A stretch of DNA of 43,236 nt from Eubacterium sp. (GCA_024681515.1 JAILAR010000060.1:1-43236), one strand, 5' to 3'. Shown: positions 33,205-41,609, counted from the stretch's first letter. The notes: a model not told the origin generated them from the letters alone. A program made the numbers and translations.

Positions 33205-33310
33205 TAATATTTCCCGTCAGTTTCGGGAAGGCTGAGGATCCTCTGCATAATTATGCGCAGACCACTTTGTTCAGACGCTTACCGGTCTGCGTAAAAATCT
33301 GTCATGGTCA
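33205..33310 (-). promoter_or_regulatory. Hairpin-rich leader between argR and recN
   Basis: On the minus strand, in order: GTCAT..ATGAC, CGCAGACC (19-nt loop) GGTCTGCG, the self-complementary CATAATTATG, and TTCCCG-AAACTGA-CGGGAA just before the recN ribosome site. There is no T-run, so it does not look like a terminator. It may stabilise or regulate the recN transcript. Confidence 0.4.
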
Positions 33311-33766
33311 TCATGACAAACAGATCTTCAACTCATTGATCAGCGGCTCCACTTCTTCCAGCGTCCGCACGGCCAGAAACAACGTATCATCTCCTGCAAT
33401 ACAGCCCACCAGACCCGAGAGATGCATGTTATCCAATGCAGCCCCCACCGCCATAGCTGCCCCGGATACGGTCCGGATCACCACCAGATTACCGGCCGGT
33501 TCGATGGACAGGATCCCGTCGGACAGGATCCGCCTGTACGCAGTATGATTTCCGGTATTGCCTGCCACATAACGCGTTCCTTTACCGTCCCCGGACATTT
33601 TTTTCAGTCCGAGTTCCCGCATATCCCTGGAAACCGTCGCCTGCGTAGCCGGAAATCCTGCCTCGTTCAGTGCCTGCGTCAGTGCTTCCTGGGTTCCGAT
33701 GGGCTGGGCCGCGATGAGCTCCAGAATCTTTTTCTGGCGTTTTTCTTTTTTATTATTGTATTCCAT
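33311..33766 (-). CDS. argR: Arginine repressor ArgR
   Basis: A 151-residue hexameric arginine-responsive regulator. The N-terminal winged helix has A-T-Q-A-T-V-S-R-D-M-R-E-L-G-L (about residues 39-53). The C-terminal oligomerisation/arginine domain has G-C-I-A-G-D-D-T-L-F-L-A-V-R. It sits in the conserved nadK-argR-recN order. The Shine-Dalgarno is weak (AAAGAAT) and lies within the 12-bp sequence that is repeated at the other end of the upstream insertion, so initiation may have been altered by that event. Confidence 0.95.
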   Translation of the reverse strand: MEYNNKKEKRQKKILELIAAQPIGTQEALTQALNEAGFPATQATVSRDMRELGLKKMSGDGKGTRYVAGNTGNHTAYRRILSDGILSIEPAGNLVVIRTVSGAAMAVGAALDNMHLSGLVGCIAGDDTLFLAVRTLEEVEPLINELKICLS

Positions 33767-33770
33767 ACTT

Positions 33771-34052
33771 ATTATTCTTTAAATGAGCCATGCCGCCCGT
33801 ACACAGATTTTCCTCGGCACTATGGTCTGGACACAGATGCTTTTCTCGGACCGACTCGCGTCTAATTGCGGGGCCCCTAGCGGCACGTAGGCTTCCCGCT
33901 TCGCCTTACGGCTCGCGGATTGCCAAGTGCCGAGGCCCGCAACGTCCTCGCAAAGCATCGTATCCATTCCTGTATAGTGCCTCGTCGAATGGTAAGACCG
34001 AAGAAACATCAAAAACAGACTTCTTTTTTTGCCAAGGATAATTATTCTTTAA
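33771..34052. mobile_element. Insertion-like segment between nadK and argR, framed by 12-bp direct repeats
   Basis: ATTATTCTTTAA occurs identically at 33771-33782 and 34041-34052, enclosing 258 bp. CCGCCCGT also occurs beside both (33793-33800 and 34057-34064). Removing one unit would leave a 27-nt nadK-argR spacer, normal for this block. The interior has a 10-bp stem CCTCGGCACT/AGTGCCGAGG spanning about 110 nt and GATGCTTT/AAAGCATC partners that interleave with it. A 77-codon minus ORF (33779-34012) crosses it but has no ribosome site or known motif. No inverted terminal repeats are seen. Confidence 0.6.
33944..33991 (-). repeat. 48-nt module shared with the moxR upstream region (copy 2)
   Basis: The same ordered blocks as 25242-25288: GTCCTCG, AAAGCATC, CATTCC, CCTCGTCG-A-ATG, with one extra base between the third and fourth block. 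It lies inside the segment between nadK and argR. Confidence 0.7.
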
Positions 34053-34063
34053 GAAACCGCCCG

Positions 34064-34933
34064 TCATGTCTCCGGCGGTGCCACGGGGCGATCGAGTTTG
34101 CGCGAGATCACCTCATAGAAACTCCTCTGCTCCAGGCGGATCAGATGAAGCGGTACCTCGGACGCGACCACATCCACCCGGTCTCCCACCGAGATCTCAT
34201 AGTTCTTATATCCGTCAAAGGAAACAATGGCCTCATTGATCTGAGTCTTCCGCTTCTCTTCCAGTTCGATCCGGATCCGGTCGCCGGCATCAAAAACGAT
34301 GCTCTTTTTGGAGAGGGAATGGGGAGAGATCGGTGTCAGTACGATGGCCCTGGTTTTCGGAGATACGATGGGGCCGCCGGCGGAGAGATTGTAACCCGTG
34401 GAACCGGTGGGTGTGGAAATGATCACGCCGTCCGCCTCGTATGTATCGAAAAATACGTCATTAACATAGATCCGCAGTGCGATCAGACGGAGAACACCCT
34501 CCCGGATGATCACCACATCATTCAGAGCCGAGAACTCAGTGAATTCGGTCTGATCCTTTCTGCGGATCGAACCTGTCAGCTGCATCCGTTCTTCGATCAC
34601 ATAATCTCCGCGGATCAGGCGGTCCAGCATATCTTCCATGGCACCGCACTCCACCTCTGTCAGAAAACCTGTGGTTCCGAGATTGAGACCGATCATGGGC
34701 ACTGCACAGGAACCGATGGCATGGCTGGCACGAAGCATCGTGCCGTCTCCACCCAGAACGATCAGAGCATCTACCGATTTCATGATCGCATCCGCGATCA
34801 CTTCTCCGGGAGCCTCATCCCCTTCCCTGAGGACCGTAACTTCATGTCCTTTGGAAAGGATCAGCTGTTCCAGACGTTTTGTGACCGTCTCCTTCGGATC
34901 TTTATTCACATTTGAAAAAAGCAGAAAATGCAT
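34064..34933 (-). CDS. nadK: NAD kinase
   Basis: A 289-residue ATP-dependent NAD+ kinase making NADP+. The phosphate-binding G-G-D-G-T is at residues 61-65, N-L-G-T-T-G-F-L-T-E in the glycine-rich region, L-N-D-V-V-I as the NE/D motif, and D-G-V-I-I-S-T-P-T-G-S-T-G-Y-N-L-S-A-G-G-P as the second signature. The ATG overlaps the tlyA stop by one base (TAATG), so the two are coupled. Confidence 0.97.
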   Translation of the reverse strand: MHFLLFSNVNKDPKETVTKRLEQLILSKGHEVTVLREGDEAPGEVIADAIMKSVDALIVLGGDGTMLRASHAIGSCAVPMIGLNLGTTGFLTEVECGAMEDMLDRLIRGDYVIEERMQLTGSIRRKDQTEFTEFSALNDVVIIREGVLRLIALRIYVNDVFFDTYEADGVIISTPTGSTGYNLSAGGPIVSPKTRAIVLTPISPHSLSKKSIVFDAGDRIRIELEEKRKTQINEAIVSFDGYKNYEISVGDRVDVVASEVPLHLIRLEQRSFYEVISRKLDRPVAPPET

Positions 34934-35832
34934 TACTCTTCTCCGACTCCCTTATCCAGCACCGCGTGGCTTTCCTCCACCACCCGGTCGGGAGATATTT
35001 CACCCGGTACTGTATATTTCGTTTCATTACGGACGTTCGCGTCATTGGAAACGTTTGCGTCATCGAAAGTGTCTGATTCACTCACATCCCCCGGTTCTCC
35101 GGTCTTCTGAAGCCACACCAGATACTCTATATTTCCTTCCGGCCCCTTTACCGGAGAATAGGTCAGTCCCAGCGGCGTATAGCCGGCAGTGGGTGCAAAT
35201 TTCAGGATCTTCTCGATCACTTCCAGATGCACCTTCCGGTCGCGGACCACACCCTTCTTTCCGACCTTTTCGCGTCCCGCCTCAAACTGCGGTTTAATGA
35301 GTGCCACGACATAGGCTCCGTCCCGAAGAAGGCTGCTCAGCGGGGGCAGTACCTTCGTCAGGGAAATGAAGGAAACATCGATGGACGCAAAATCCAGCTC
35401 CGTACCATCGATCTGCTCCGGCGTTACATAGCGGATATTGGTCTTCTCCATGCAGACGACCCGCGGATCATTTCGCAGCTTCCAGTCCAGCTGTCCGTGT
35501 CCCACATCTACGGCGAATACCTTTGCCGCACCGCTCTGCAGCATACAGTCGGTGAAACCGCCGGTGGAGGAGCCCACATCCATACAGATGAGATCCGTCA
35601 GAGTGATGGGAAAGCTCTGCATGGCCTTCTCCAGCTTCAGACCGCCCCGGCTTACATACCGAAGAGTCTTCCCCCGAACCTCCAGAGTGCAGGTATCTTC
35701 AAACACACTGCCGGCCTTATCTTCTTTCTGATTATTCACATATACGATGCCGGCAAGGATCAGAGCTTTTGCCTTTTCACGCGACGGCGCCAGGCCCTGC
35801 TCCACCAGCAGGATATCCAGTCTTTTCTTCAA
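34933..35832 (-). CDS. tlyA: TlyA-family rRNA (cytidine-2'-O)-methyltransferase
   Basis: A 299-residue protein with an N-terminal S4 RNA-binding domain (K-A-K-A-L-I-L-A-G-I-V-Y-V-N) and an FtsJ-like methyltransferase domain (V-S-R-G-G-L-K-L, SAM motif D-V-G-S-S-T-G-G-F-T-D, A-L-I-K-P-Q-F-E-A-G). It is expected to 2'-O-methylate rRNA; some homologues are called hemolysins. There is no ATG. I use the TTG at 35832 (then K-K-R-L-D-I-L-L-V-E-Q-G), which has AAGG 8 nt upstream. A TTG at 35850 is the alternative. A charged tail of about 45 residues after the catalytic domain is extra. Confidence 0.93.
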   Translation of the reverse strand: MKKRLDILLVEQGLAPSREKAKALILAGIVYVNNQKEDKAGSVFEDTCTLEVRGKTLRYVSRGGLKLEKAMQSFPITLTDLICMDVGSSTGGFTDCMLQSGAAKVFAVDVGHGQLDWKLRNDPRVVCMEKTNIRYVTPEQIDGTELDFASIDVSFISLTKVLPPLSSLLRDGAYVVALIKPQFEAGREKVGKKGVVRDRKVHLEVIEKILKFAPTAGYTPLGLTYSPVKGPEGNIEYLVWLQKTGEPGDVSESDTFDDANVSNDANVRNETKYTVPGEISPDRVVEESHAVLDKGVGEE

Positions 35833-35862
35833 ATCCGGGCCCTTCTTCAATTCAGATAGTCT

Positions 35863-37842
35863 TTATTCAGAAATTCTTAATTCAGAGATTCTTCTGCGGA
35901 TCCGTTCTGCAATGGAATCCGTATCCAGACCCAGTCTCTTCCGAAGGGACGCGACGGTTCCGTGAGGTACGGTTTCCGGTTCGATACAGAAATGCAGATA
36001 GGGAACCCTGCACCCTTCCATCTGCAGAAGATAAGCCGCTGCCTCTCCGTAGCTGCCATGCTGAACCGATTCCTCCAGAACCACCAGCAGATCACTTTCC
36101 GATGCCGCCTGCCTGAGCATTTCCGAATCCAGCGGCTTGATGAATCTGGCATTGATCACTTTGATCTGCAGGCCATCCTCCCGTTCCAGGATCTTCCCTG
36201 CGGTTTCCGCCTGGGATGCCATGGGACCCACGGAAATGATTGTCACACGTTTCGAGCCGTTTTTTGCTCCGGGATCCGTATCCCCTGCCCCGCTTTCTTC
36301 TGATGATACATCTTCTGTGGATCGGAAATTTTCCGACGAATATACGACCTCCGCCTTCCCAAGTTCAACAGGCGCTGCCTTCTGTCCCGGCACATCCTGG
36401 GCCGAGCCCTTCGGGTATTTGATCGCCACCGGTCCTTCCAAAGTAACGGCATACCGCAGCATGGCCGCCAGCTCTGCGCCGTTCCGCGGACTCATGACGG
36501 TAAGGCCGGGCATTTCATCCAGATACGCCGTATCATAGATCCCGTGATGAGTTTCTCCGTCTTCACCCACCAGCCCGGACCGGTCCATGGCAAAGATCAC
36601 ATGAAGCTTTTGCAGGCAGACATCATGCAGGATCTGGTCATATGCCCTTTGCAGGAAAGAAGAATAAACGGCAACCACAGGAAGCATCCCTTCCTTTGCG
36701 AGTCCCGCGGCGAAGGTCACAGCATGAGCCTCCGCGATCCCGACATCGAAGGTCCTCTCCGGCCATTCTCTCTGGAATGCGCGAACGCCGGTTCCCCGTG
36801 CCATGGCTGCCGTGATCGCAACCATTTTCGGGTTCTCCCGTCCCAGTTCCAGAAGCGTCTTTGCAAAGACATCCGTAAATGTTTTGTAGCGTGATGCAGT
36901 CGGAGTCCCCGTCAACCGGTCAAAGGGACCGATGCCGTGGAACCGCTCCGGATGCCGCTCTGCCGGAATATATCCCTTACCCTTCCGCGTCTTTACATGA
37001 ACGATGATGGGCTTCTTCAGGCGGAACGCACGTTCAAAGGTGTCCACCATTTCCTGAACGTTATGTCCGTCCACGGGTCCGATATAGGTGATCCCCATTT
37101 CTTCAAAGAACATACCCGGTACCAGCAGATTCTTGATGGAATCCTTGGACCGTTTGATGCTCTTTGCCACCTTGGGACCTACACTGGGAATGGTCATAAG
37201 TGCGTTTTCCACATCCGATTTCAGTTCATTATAGGAACGTCCGGCACGAATGCGGTTCATGGCCTTGGAGAAGCCGCCCACATTCTTTCCGATGGACATT
37301 TCGTTATCATTTAGTACGATCACCAGCGGTGCTTTCAGCTGTGACACCGCATCCAGTGCTTCATAGGCCAGACCGCCGGTCATGGAGCCGTCTCCGATCA
37401 CCGCCGCGACACGGGGCATGACATATTCCGGATCCTCCGCGGCTTTCAGTTTTGACGCCATCACGATTCCCAGTGCAGCGGAAATGGACGTGGAACTGTG
37501 TCCGGTATTAAATGCATCGCACTCACTCTCACTGCTCTTCGGGAACCCGCTCATACCGTCCAGCTGGCGGAGCGTATCAAACCCTTCTCTCCGGCCGGTC
37601 AGCAATTTGTGGGTATAGCTCTGATGCCCGACATCAAATATGATCTTGTCCTCCGGCAGTTCCATACACAGATGCAGCGCCATGGTCAGTTCCACCGCAC
37701 CCAGATTGGACGCCACATGGCCTCCGGTAATGCAGACTTTATCCAACAGAAAATCACGGATCTCCGCTGCAAGCTGTGGGAAATCCGCCGGTCGGATATT
37801 CTTGATATCATTTTCTTTGTTGATCAGATCCAGTAATCTCAT
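35863..37842 (-). CDS. dxs: 1-deoxy-D-xylulose-5-phosphate synthase
   Basis: A 659-residue ThDP enzyme that makes DXP from pyruvate and glyceraldehyde-3-phosphate, the first step of the MEP isoprenoid pathway. Signatures are G-G-H-V-A-S-N-L-G, F-D-V-G-H-Q-S-Y-T-H-K, the ThDP motif G-D-G-S-M-T-G-G (about 150-157) through L-N-D-N-E-M-S-I, and D-V-G-I-A-E-A-H-A-V-T in the second half. A Ser/Glu/Gly-rich insertion of about 30 residues (Y-S-S-E-N-F-R-S-T-E-D-V-S-S) separates the pyrimidine and C-terminal domains and makes the protein slightly long. AGGA precedes the ATG. It sits downstream of ispA, linking two steps of prenyl diphosphate supply. Confidence 0.97.
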   Translation of the reverse strand: MRLLDLINKENDIKNIRPADFPQLAAEIRDFLLDKVCITGGHVASNLGAVELTMALHLCMELPEDKIIFDVGHQSYTHKLLTGRREGFDTLRQLDGMSGFPKSSESECDAFNTGHSSTSISAALGIVMASKLKAAEDPEYVMPRVAAVIGDGSMTGGLAYEALDAVSQLKAPLVIVLNDNEMSIGKNVGGFSKAMNRIRAGRSYNELKSDVENALMTIPSVGPKVAKSIKRSKDSIKNLLVPGMFFEEMGITYIGPVDGHNVQEMVDTFERAFRLKKPIIVHVKTRKGKGYIPAERHPERFHGIGPFDRLTGTPTASRYKTFTDVFAKTLLELGRENPKMVAITAAMARGTGVRAFQREWPERTFDVGIAEAHAVTFAAGLAKEGMLPVVAVYSSFLQRAYDQILHDVCLQKLHVIFAMDRSGLVGEDGETHHGIYDTAYLDEMPGLTVMSPRNGAELAAMLRYAVTLEGPVAIKYPKGSAQDVPGQKAAPVELGKAEVVYSSENFRSTEDVSSEESGAGDTDPGAKNGSKRVTIISVGPMASQAETAGKILEREDGLQIKVINARFIKPLDSEMLRQAASESDLLVVLEESVQHGSYGEAAAYLLQMEGCRVPYLHFCIEPETVPHGTVASLRKRLGLDTDSIAERIRRRISELRISE

Positions 37843-37931
37843 ATCTTCTTCCTAAGGCCATGCCACCAACCCGTGACATGCGACATGTCTTCATGTTCTG
37901 CAAACCACATCCGCGCTATGCGTCATATGCT

Positions 37932-38861
37932 CTATGATCTTCGTCCTACGAGACACTGCAGCAGCAGGATCAGTTCCTGCCCCGCATCATACCGGCCAAG
38001 CAGCCCGGACAAAGCGTCCGTTGCCGCATCCGTTTTTTCCTGCACATATGCCTCCGCAGCCTCCATTCCATGAAGGGTTACATATGTGGTCTTCTCGTTG
38101 CGTTCATCCTGTCCCACTTCCTTGCCCAGTTCCTCAGCGGTTCCGGTCATGTCCAGAATGTCATCCTGCACCTGGAACGCGACGCCGGCATCGTAAGCCG
38201 CTCTCCGGATGATCTCCGTTTCCTCCTCGGAAGCGCCTCCGAGAACCGCGCCGATCTGCATGGCGCATTCCAGCAGGGCCGCCGTCTTGTTGGCATAAAT
38301 GTATTCCAGCTGCTCATCCGTGAGCCTGGTTCCGGCCAGTGTCACATCCGCCGTCTGGCCTCCGAGCATGCCGAAAAGTCCCGGCCTGCGAGCCAGGATC
38401 TGCATGGCCTTCTCCACCTTTCGATTCCCCGGAGCCTTTGTGAAACAGTCTGCCGCTGCCTCATAGGCCAGATTCAGAAGCCCGTCTCCGGCAAGGATCG
38501 CCACATCTTCCCCGAAAGCCACATGTACCGTCGGCTTTCCGCGGCGCAGCGAATCGTCATCAATCGCCGGAAGATCATCATGCACCAGCGAATAAGTATG
38601 GATCATTTCCAGAGCCGTTGCAAAGATGACCGCGATCTCTCTGTCTACGACAACGTTGTCCGATGCAATCTCCGCGCCCTGTGCAATATCCCCGGCCGCA
38701 CGCTGACAGAAGGCATCATAGGTGAGAAGCAGAAGTCTCGGCCGAATCCTCTTCCCGCCGGAAGCCAGTGCATATTCCATGGCATTCCTGACCGGTTCTG
38801 CCAGACCCGCATCCTTTGTCATGTAATGGAGTGCGGTTTCCATTATCTTCCGGTTATCCAA
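37932..38861 (-). CDS. ispA: Short-chain polyprenyl diphosphate synthase (FPP/GGPP type)
   Basis: A 309-residue all-helical prenyltransferase. G-G-K-R-I-R-P (residues 35-41) binds substrate, the first aspartate-rich motif is D95-D-L-P-A-I-D101, and the second is F-Q-V-Q-D-D-I-L-D. The spacing of the first motif is typical of bacterial FPP synthases, though product length cannot be read with certainty. The start is a TTG at 38861 with GGGGGAG 7 nt upstream; the next ATG (38843) lacks a suitable ribosome site. xseB ends 24 nt before it. Confidence 0.94.
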   Translation of the reverse strand: MDNRKIMETALHYMTKDAGLAEPVRNAMEYALASGGKRIRPRLLLLTYDAFCQRAAGDIAQGAEIASDNVVVDREIAVIFATALEMIHTYSLVHDDLPAIDDDSLRRGKPTVHVAFGEDVAILAGDGLLNLAYEAAADCFTKAPGNRKVEKAMQILARRPGLFGMLGGQTADVTLAGTRLTDEQLEYIYANKTAALLECAMQIGAVLGGASEEETEIIRRAAYDAGVAFQVQDDILDMTGTAEELGKEVGQDERNEKTTYVTLHGMEAAEAYVQEKTDAATDALSGLLGRYDAGQELILLLQCLVGRRS

Positions 38862-38885
38862 AAGAGTTCTCCCCCTCTCATCCTG

Positions 38886-39113
38886 TTATTGCTCATTCGG
38901 TGACAGGATCCTTAGCTGCTGCTCTACGCCTTCCAGCGTCTTCTGACACTCACTGAGCAGTCCCACGCCCTCTGTATACAGCTTCAGCGCCTCCTGCAGC
39001 CCGGTTTCCTTTGATTCCAGCGACTGGATGATCTCTTCCAGACGCGCGAAGGATTCCTCTACGGAAAAATCGCTCTGCTGCGCATTGTCTTTTTCTTTCT
39101 TTGTATCACTCAT
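38886..39113 (-). CDS. xseB: Exodeoxyribonuclease VII, small subunit
   Basis: A 75-residue helical protein with F-S-V-E-E-S-F-A-R-L-E-E-I-I-Q-S-L-E and the A-L-K-L-Y-T-E-G-V motif of XseB. It assembles with XseA into the single-strand exonuclease. AGGAGGA lies 7-8 nt before the ATG. It follows xseA by 47 nt. Confidence 0.94.
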   Translation of the reverse strand: MSDTKKEKDNAQQSDFSVEESFARLEEIIQSLESKETGLQEALKLYTEGVGLLSECQKTLEGVEQQLRILSPNEQ

Positions 39114-39160
39114 GAACGGATTCCTCCTGATTCTGTCTGATGAGTATTCTGACTCTATAT

Positions 39161-40432
39161 CTATTCTGTACGATGAACATCCTCGGCCACCGCATCGATG
39201 GTGCCGTCATGCATCGTGATCTGCAGCCGGTCTCCCGGCTTCACATCACAGGCCGCCTGCACCGCCGCGCCATCCTTGCTGATATAACCAAATCCACCCA
39301 CCAGCTTTGCCGTAGGCGAAAGGCCGTTCAGCCGCTCATTCAGTAAAGCTGCCCGCTGCCGGGTAAGCTCATATTTACGGGACATGCCGAGATGTGTCCG
39401 CCGGGAAAGATCTTCCAGCGTACGTCCGGTCAGTTCCACCTTTGCCTGCATTTCACGGGCAAGCCGCTCCTGCAGCAGTCCGTACCTTTGTTTTTGATCC
39501 TTCAATCTGCCGGCAGGCCCCCGTTGTTCCAGACTGTCCTGCAAATGCACCAATCTGGCCTGCAGCAACCGCAGCCGCCCCTGCATTAACCGTTCCAGTG
39601 TTTCCCGCTTCTCCCGCACCTGCCGGAGCGTGGTCATAACATCCGGGATCGCCAGCTCCGCAGCAGCCGTAGGCGTCGCCGCACGAAGATCCGCAGCATA
39701 ATCTGCCAGCGTCACATCCCGTTCATGCCCGGTTGCGGAAATGATCGGTGTCACTGCATCGGCTACGGCTCTTACCACGATTTCCTCATTAAAGGAGTTC
39801 AGATCCTCACTGGAACCGCCGCCACGTCCGACAATGATGGTATCCAGTCCCAGCCGGTCCAAAGTACGGATACCGGCAGCGATGGTCTCCGCCGCCCCTT
39901 CCCCCTGTACCTTTGCAGGATACAGGATCAGTTCCACATACGGATTTCTTCGCGCCGCCGTTCTTCGGATGTCGCCAAGTGCGGCCGCCGTCTGTGAAGT
40001 AACGATCCCCACCCTCTTGGGAAACTTCGGGATCGGTTTCTTTCTTTCAAAATCAAACAGGCCTTCCTCGTTTAGTCGCTGTTTCAGCTGTTCGTACAGC
40101 ATTTTCAGCCTGCCCGCGCCGTCGCCGTCCATCTGGATCTTCTTTGCCACCAGCTTGAACTGGCCCCTTGCTTCATAAAAATTGGCCCGGCCATCCATTA
40201 CAATGGCCATGCCGTTTTGAAGTGTAAAATCCAGAGCCGATGCCTGATCTCCCCTCCATAAAGCCACAGGGATCAGTGCATTCTCATCCTTCAGGTCAAA
40301 GTAAATGTGTGAGTTAGGCTTGGCATTCAGATTAGTGACCTCACCTCTCACAAAGATACGGCGCACCACAAGATCATTTTCCAGAAGGCCCTTTAGATAC
40401 TGATTCAGTTGTGAGACCGTATATACCTTCAT
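39161..40432 (-). CDS. xseA: Exodeoxyribonuclease VII, large subunit
   Basis: A 423-residue nuclease subunit. The N-terminal OB fold (V-S-Q-L-N-Q-Y-L-K through H-I-Y-F-D-L-K-D) binds single-stranded DNA. The catalytic core contains I-V-G-R-G-G-G-S-S-E-D-L-N-S-F-N-E-E and G-H-E-R-D-V-T-L-A-D-Y-A-A-D-L-R-A-A-T-P-T. A long coiled coil and a short C-terminal domain follow. It begins 10 nt after nusB, and its Shine-Dalgarno is weak, suggesting coupling to nusB translation. Confidence 0.96.
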   Translation of the reverse strand: MKVYTVSQLNQYLKGLLENDLVVRRIFVRGEVTNLNAKPNSHIYFDLKDENALIPVALWRGDQASALDFTLQNGMAIVMDGRANFYEARGQFKLVAKKIQMDGDGAGRLKMLYEQLKQRLNEEGLFDFERKKPIPKFPKRVGIVTSQTAAALGDIRRTAARRNPYVELILYPAKVQGEGAAETIAAGIRTLDRLGLDTIIVGRGGGSSEDLNSFNEEIVVRAVADAVTPIISATGHERDVTLADYAADLRAATPTAAAELAIPDVMTTLRQVREKRETLERLMQGRLRLLQARLVHLQDSLEQRGPAGRLKDQKQRYGLLQERLAREMQAKVELTGRTLEDLSRRTHLGMSRKYELTRQRAALLNERLNGLSPTAKLVGGFGYISKDGAAVQAACDVKPGDRLQITMHDGTIDAVAEDVHRTE

Positions 40433-40442
40433 ATGAGCACGT

Positions 40443-40886
40443 TCACTCCGTCTGGGTAAGCAGTTGGTTCAGAACACCGTTGATGAACGAAACCGCTTTT
40501 TCATCACAGTATTTCTTTGCCAGTTCCAGCGCCTCATTGATTGCAACCTTCTCCGGGATATCATCATCAAACCGGATCTCATAAGCACCCACACGGAGGA
40601 TCGCCAGTTCCGCCTTTCCGATACGGCTCAGCTTCCAATCCTTGCTGGCAGATTCCAGCATTTTGTCCAGTTCTTCGGTCTGGTCAATGATTGCCTTCAC
40701 CTTGTCCCGGATGTAGTCCTCGTCCTTTGGCTGAAGTCCCTGCTTCATATCCGGCAGAAATACCTCCGGTTCTTCCAGGAGTGCGTCCAGATAATGCTCT
40801 GTCTGTTCTCCCATTCCCTCGGGAGGGAAAAAAGCTTCCCGGAATACGATCCGGAAGATACTGTCTCTTTCTTCTGTTCTTGTCAT
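40443..40886 (-). CDS. nusB: Transcription antitermination factor NusB
   Basis: A 147-residue helical RNA-binding protein of rRNA antitermination complexes. The N-terminal T-R-T-E-E-R-D-S-I-F-R-I-V-F and the conserved A-I-L-R-V-G-A-Y-E-I-R-F-D-D-D-I-P-E-K-V-A-I-N-E-A-L-E-L-A-K-K-Y mark the family. AGAGGA lies 7 nt before the ATG. It is downstream of an Asp23-family gene, the usual order in Firmicutes. Confidence 0.95.
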   Translation of the reverse strand: MTRTEERDSIFRIVFREAFFPPEGMGEQTEHYLDALLEEPEVFLPDMKQGLQPKDEDYIRDKVKAIIDQTEELDKMLESASKDWKLSRIGKAELAILRVGAYEIRFDDDIPEKVAINEALELAKKYCDEKAVSFINGVLNQLLTQTE

Positions 40887-40902
40887 AGATCCGTCCTCTT
40901 GA

Positions 40903-41283
40903 TTATTTATCCGAAAAATCGATTCCCGATACTCTCACATTGATCTTGGAAGCGGTCAGACCGGTCATGGTAAGCAGTGCCTGTTTCACCTTCTCCTGAA
41001 TGGCCTTGGAAACTTCCACGATATTGAACCCGAACTTCACAACCACCGATACGTCCACAGTAAAGGTATTATCCGCATATACCACACGGATCCCCTTCGA
41101 CAGGTTCTTCTTGCCCAGCTTGGAGATCAGTTCGTTCGGTATATTTCCGGTAAGCTTTGACACGCCGTCCACTTCCGTAACCGCAAGACCTGCGATATTG
41201 GATACCACATCATCCGCGATCCGGATAAAGCCGATCCCTTCATCATCCTGAAGTGTAAGTGTTGCTTTCTTTTCTTCTTCCAT
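40903..41283 (-). CDS. Asp23/Gls24-family envelope stress protein
   Basis: A 126-residue Asp23-domain protein: G-F-I-R-I-A-D-D-V-V-S-N-I-A-G-L-A-V-T-E-V-D-G-V, then the conserved V-D-V-S-V-V-V-K-F-G-F-N-I and V-K-Q-A-L-L-T-M-T-G-L. The family is membrane-associated in Gram-positives and is usually encoded just before nusB. I start at 41283; the open frame to 41436 would add 51 Cys/Arg-rich residues that only mirror the TM2 gene in another frame. Confidence 0.92.
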   Translation of the reverse strand: MEEEKKATLTLQDDEGIGFIRIADDVVSNIAGLAVTEVDGVSKLTGNIPNELISKLGKKNLSKGIRVVYADNTFTVDVSVVVKFGFNIVEVSKAIQEKVKQALLTMTGLTASKINVRVSGIDFSDK

Positions 41284-41320
41284 AATTTCCGTATTACCTC
41301 CGTATCGAGTATGAACCATC

Positions 41321-41524
41321 TCATGCAGCCTGCTTCTCGCTTCCCAGCAAATGTGCCCCTTCCAGAAGAGACAGAAGCATCGGGATCCCCGTCCAGAAGA
41401 ACAGAAGGTACAGAATGCCCTTCTTCCACTGTCCAAGATAGAATTTATGAATACCCAGCGTACCTGTCAGGATTGCCAGAACCCCTGCCAGTGTCCGATT
41501 TTTTTTCCTGTTGTTATCTGCCAT
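41321..41524 (-). CDS. TM2-domain membrane protein
   Basis: A 67-residue protein with two membrane helices (A-G-V-L-A-I-L-T-G-T-L-G-I-H-K-F-Y-L-G-Q and G-I-L-Y-L-L-F-F-W-T-G-I-P-M-L-L). The H-K-F-Y-L-G signature defines TM2 domains. AGGG lies 8 nt before the ATG. Function unknown. It is the first gene of the asp23-nusB transcript. Confidence 0.9.
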   Translation of the reverse strand: MADNNRKKNRTLAGVLAILTGTLGIHKFYLGQWKKGILYLLFFWTGIPMLLSLLEGAHLLGSEKQAA

Positions 41525-41609
41525 GTTATTTTCCCTTTATATGCGTTTACGTTGTATCCACGATGCCCGATCATTAATGGTCATCCGAGTATTATGCAAA
41601 GTCCATTTG

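Noticed and set aside
33193-33310. LexA box upstream of recN
   Set aside because: I could not find a CGAAC-N4-GTTCG or GAAC-N4-GTTC type dyad there.
33779-34012. 77-codon minus-strand ORF in the nadK-argR spacer as a real gene
   Set aside because: No Shine-Dalgarno, odd composition, and a shared module with another spacer in which the frame is broken. Kept as an element rather than a CDS.
41284-41436. 51-residue N-terminal extension of the Asp23-family protein
   Set aside because: Cys/Arg-rich and overlapping the TM2 gene in another frame; the ATG at 41283 matches the family start.
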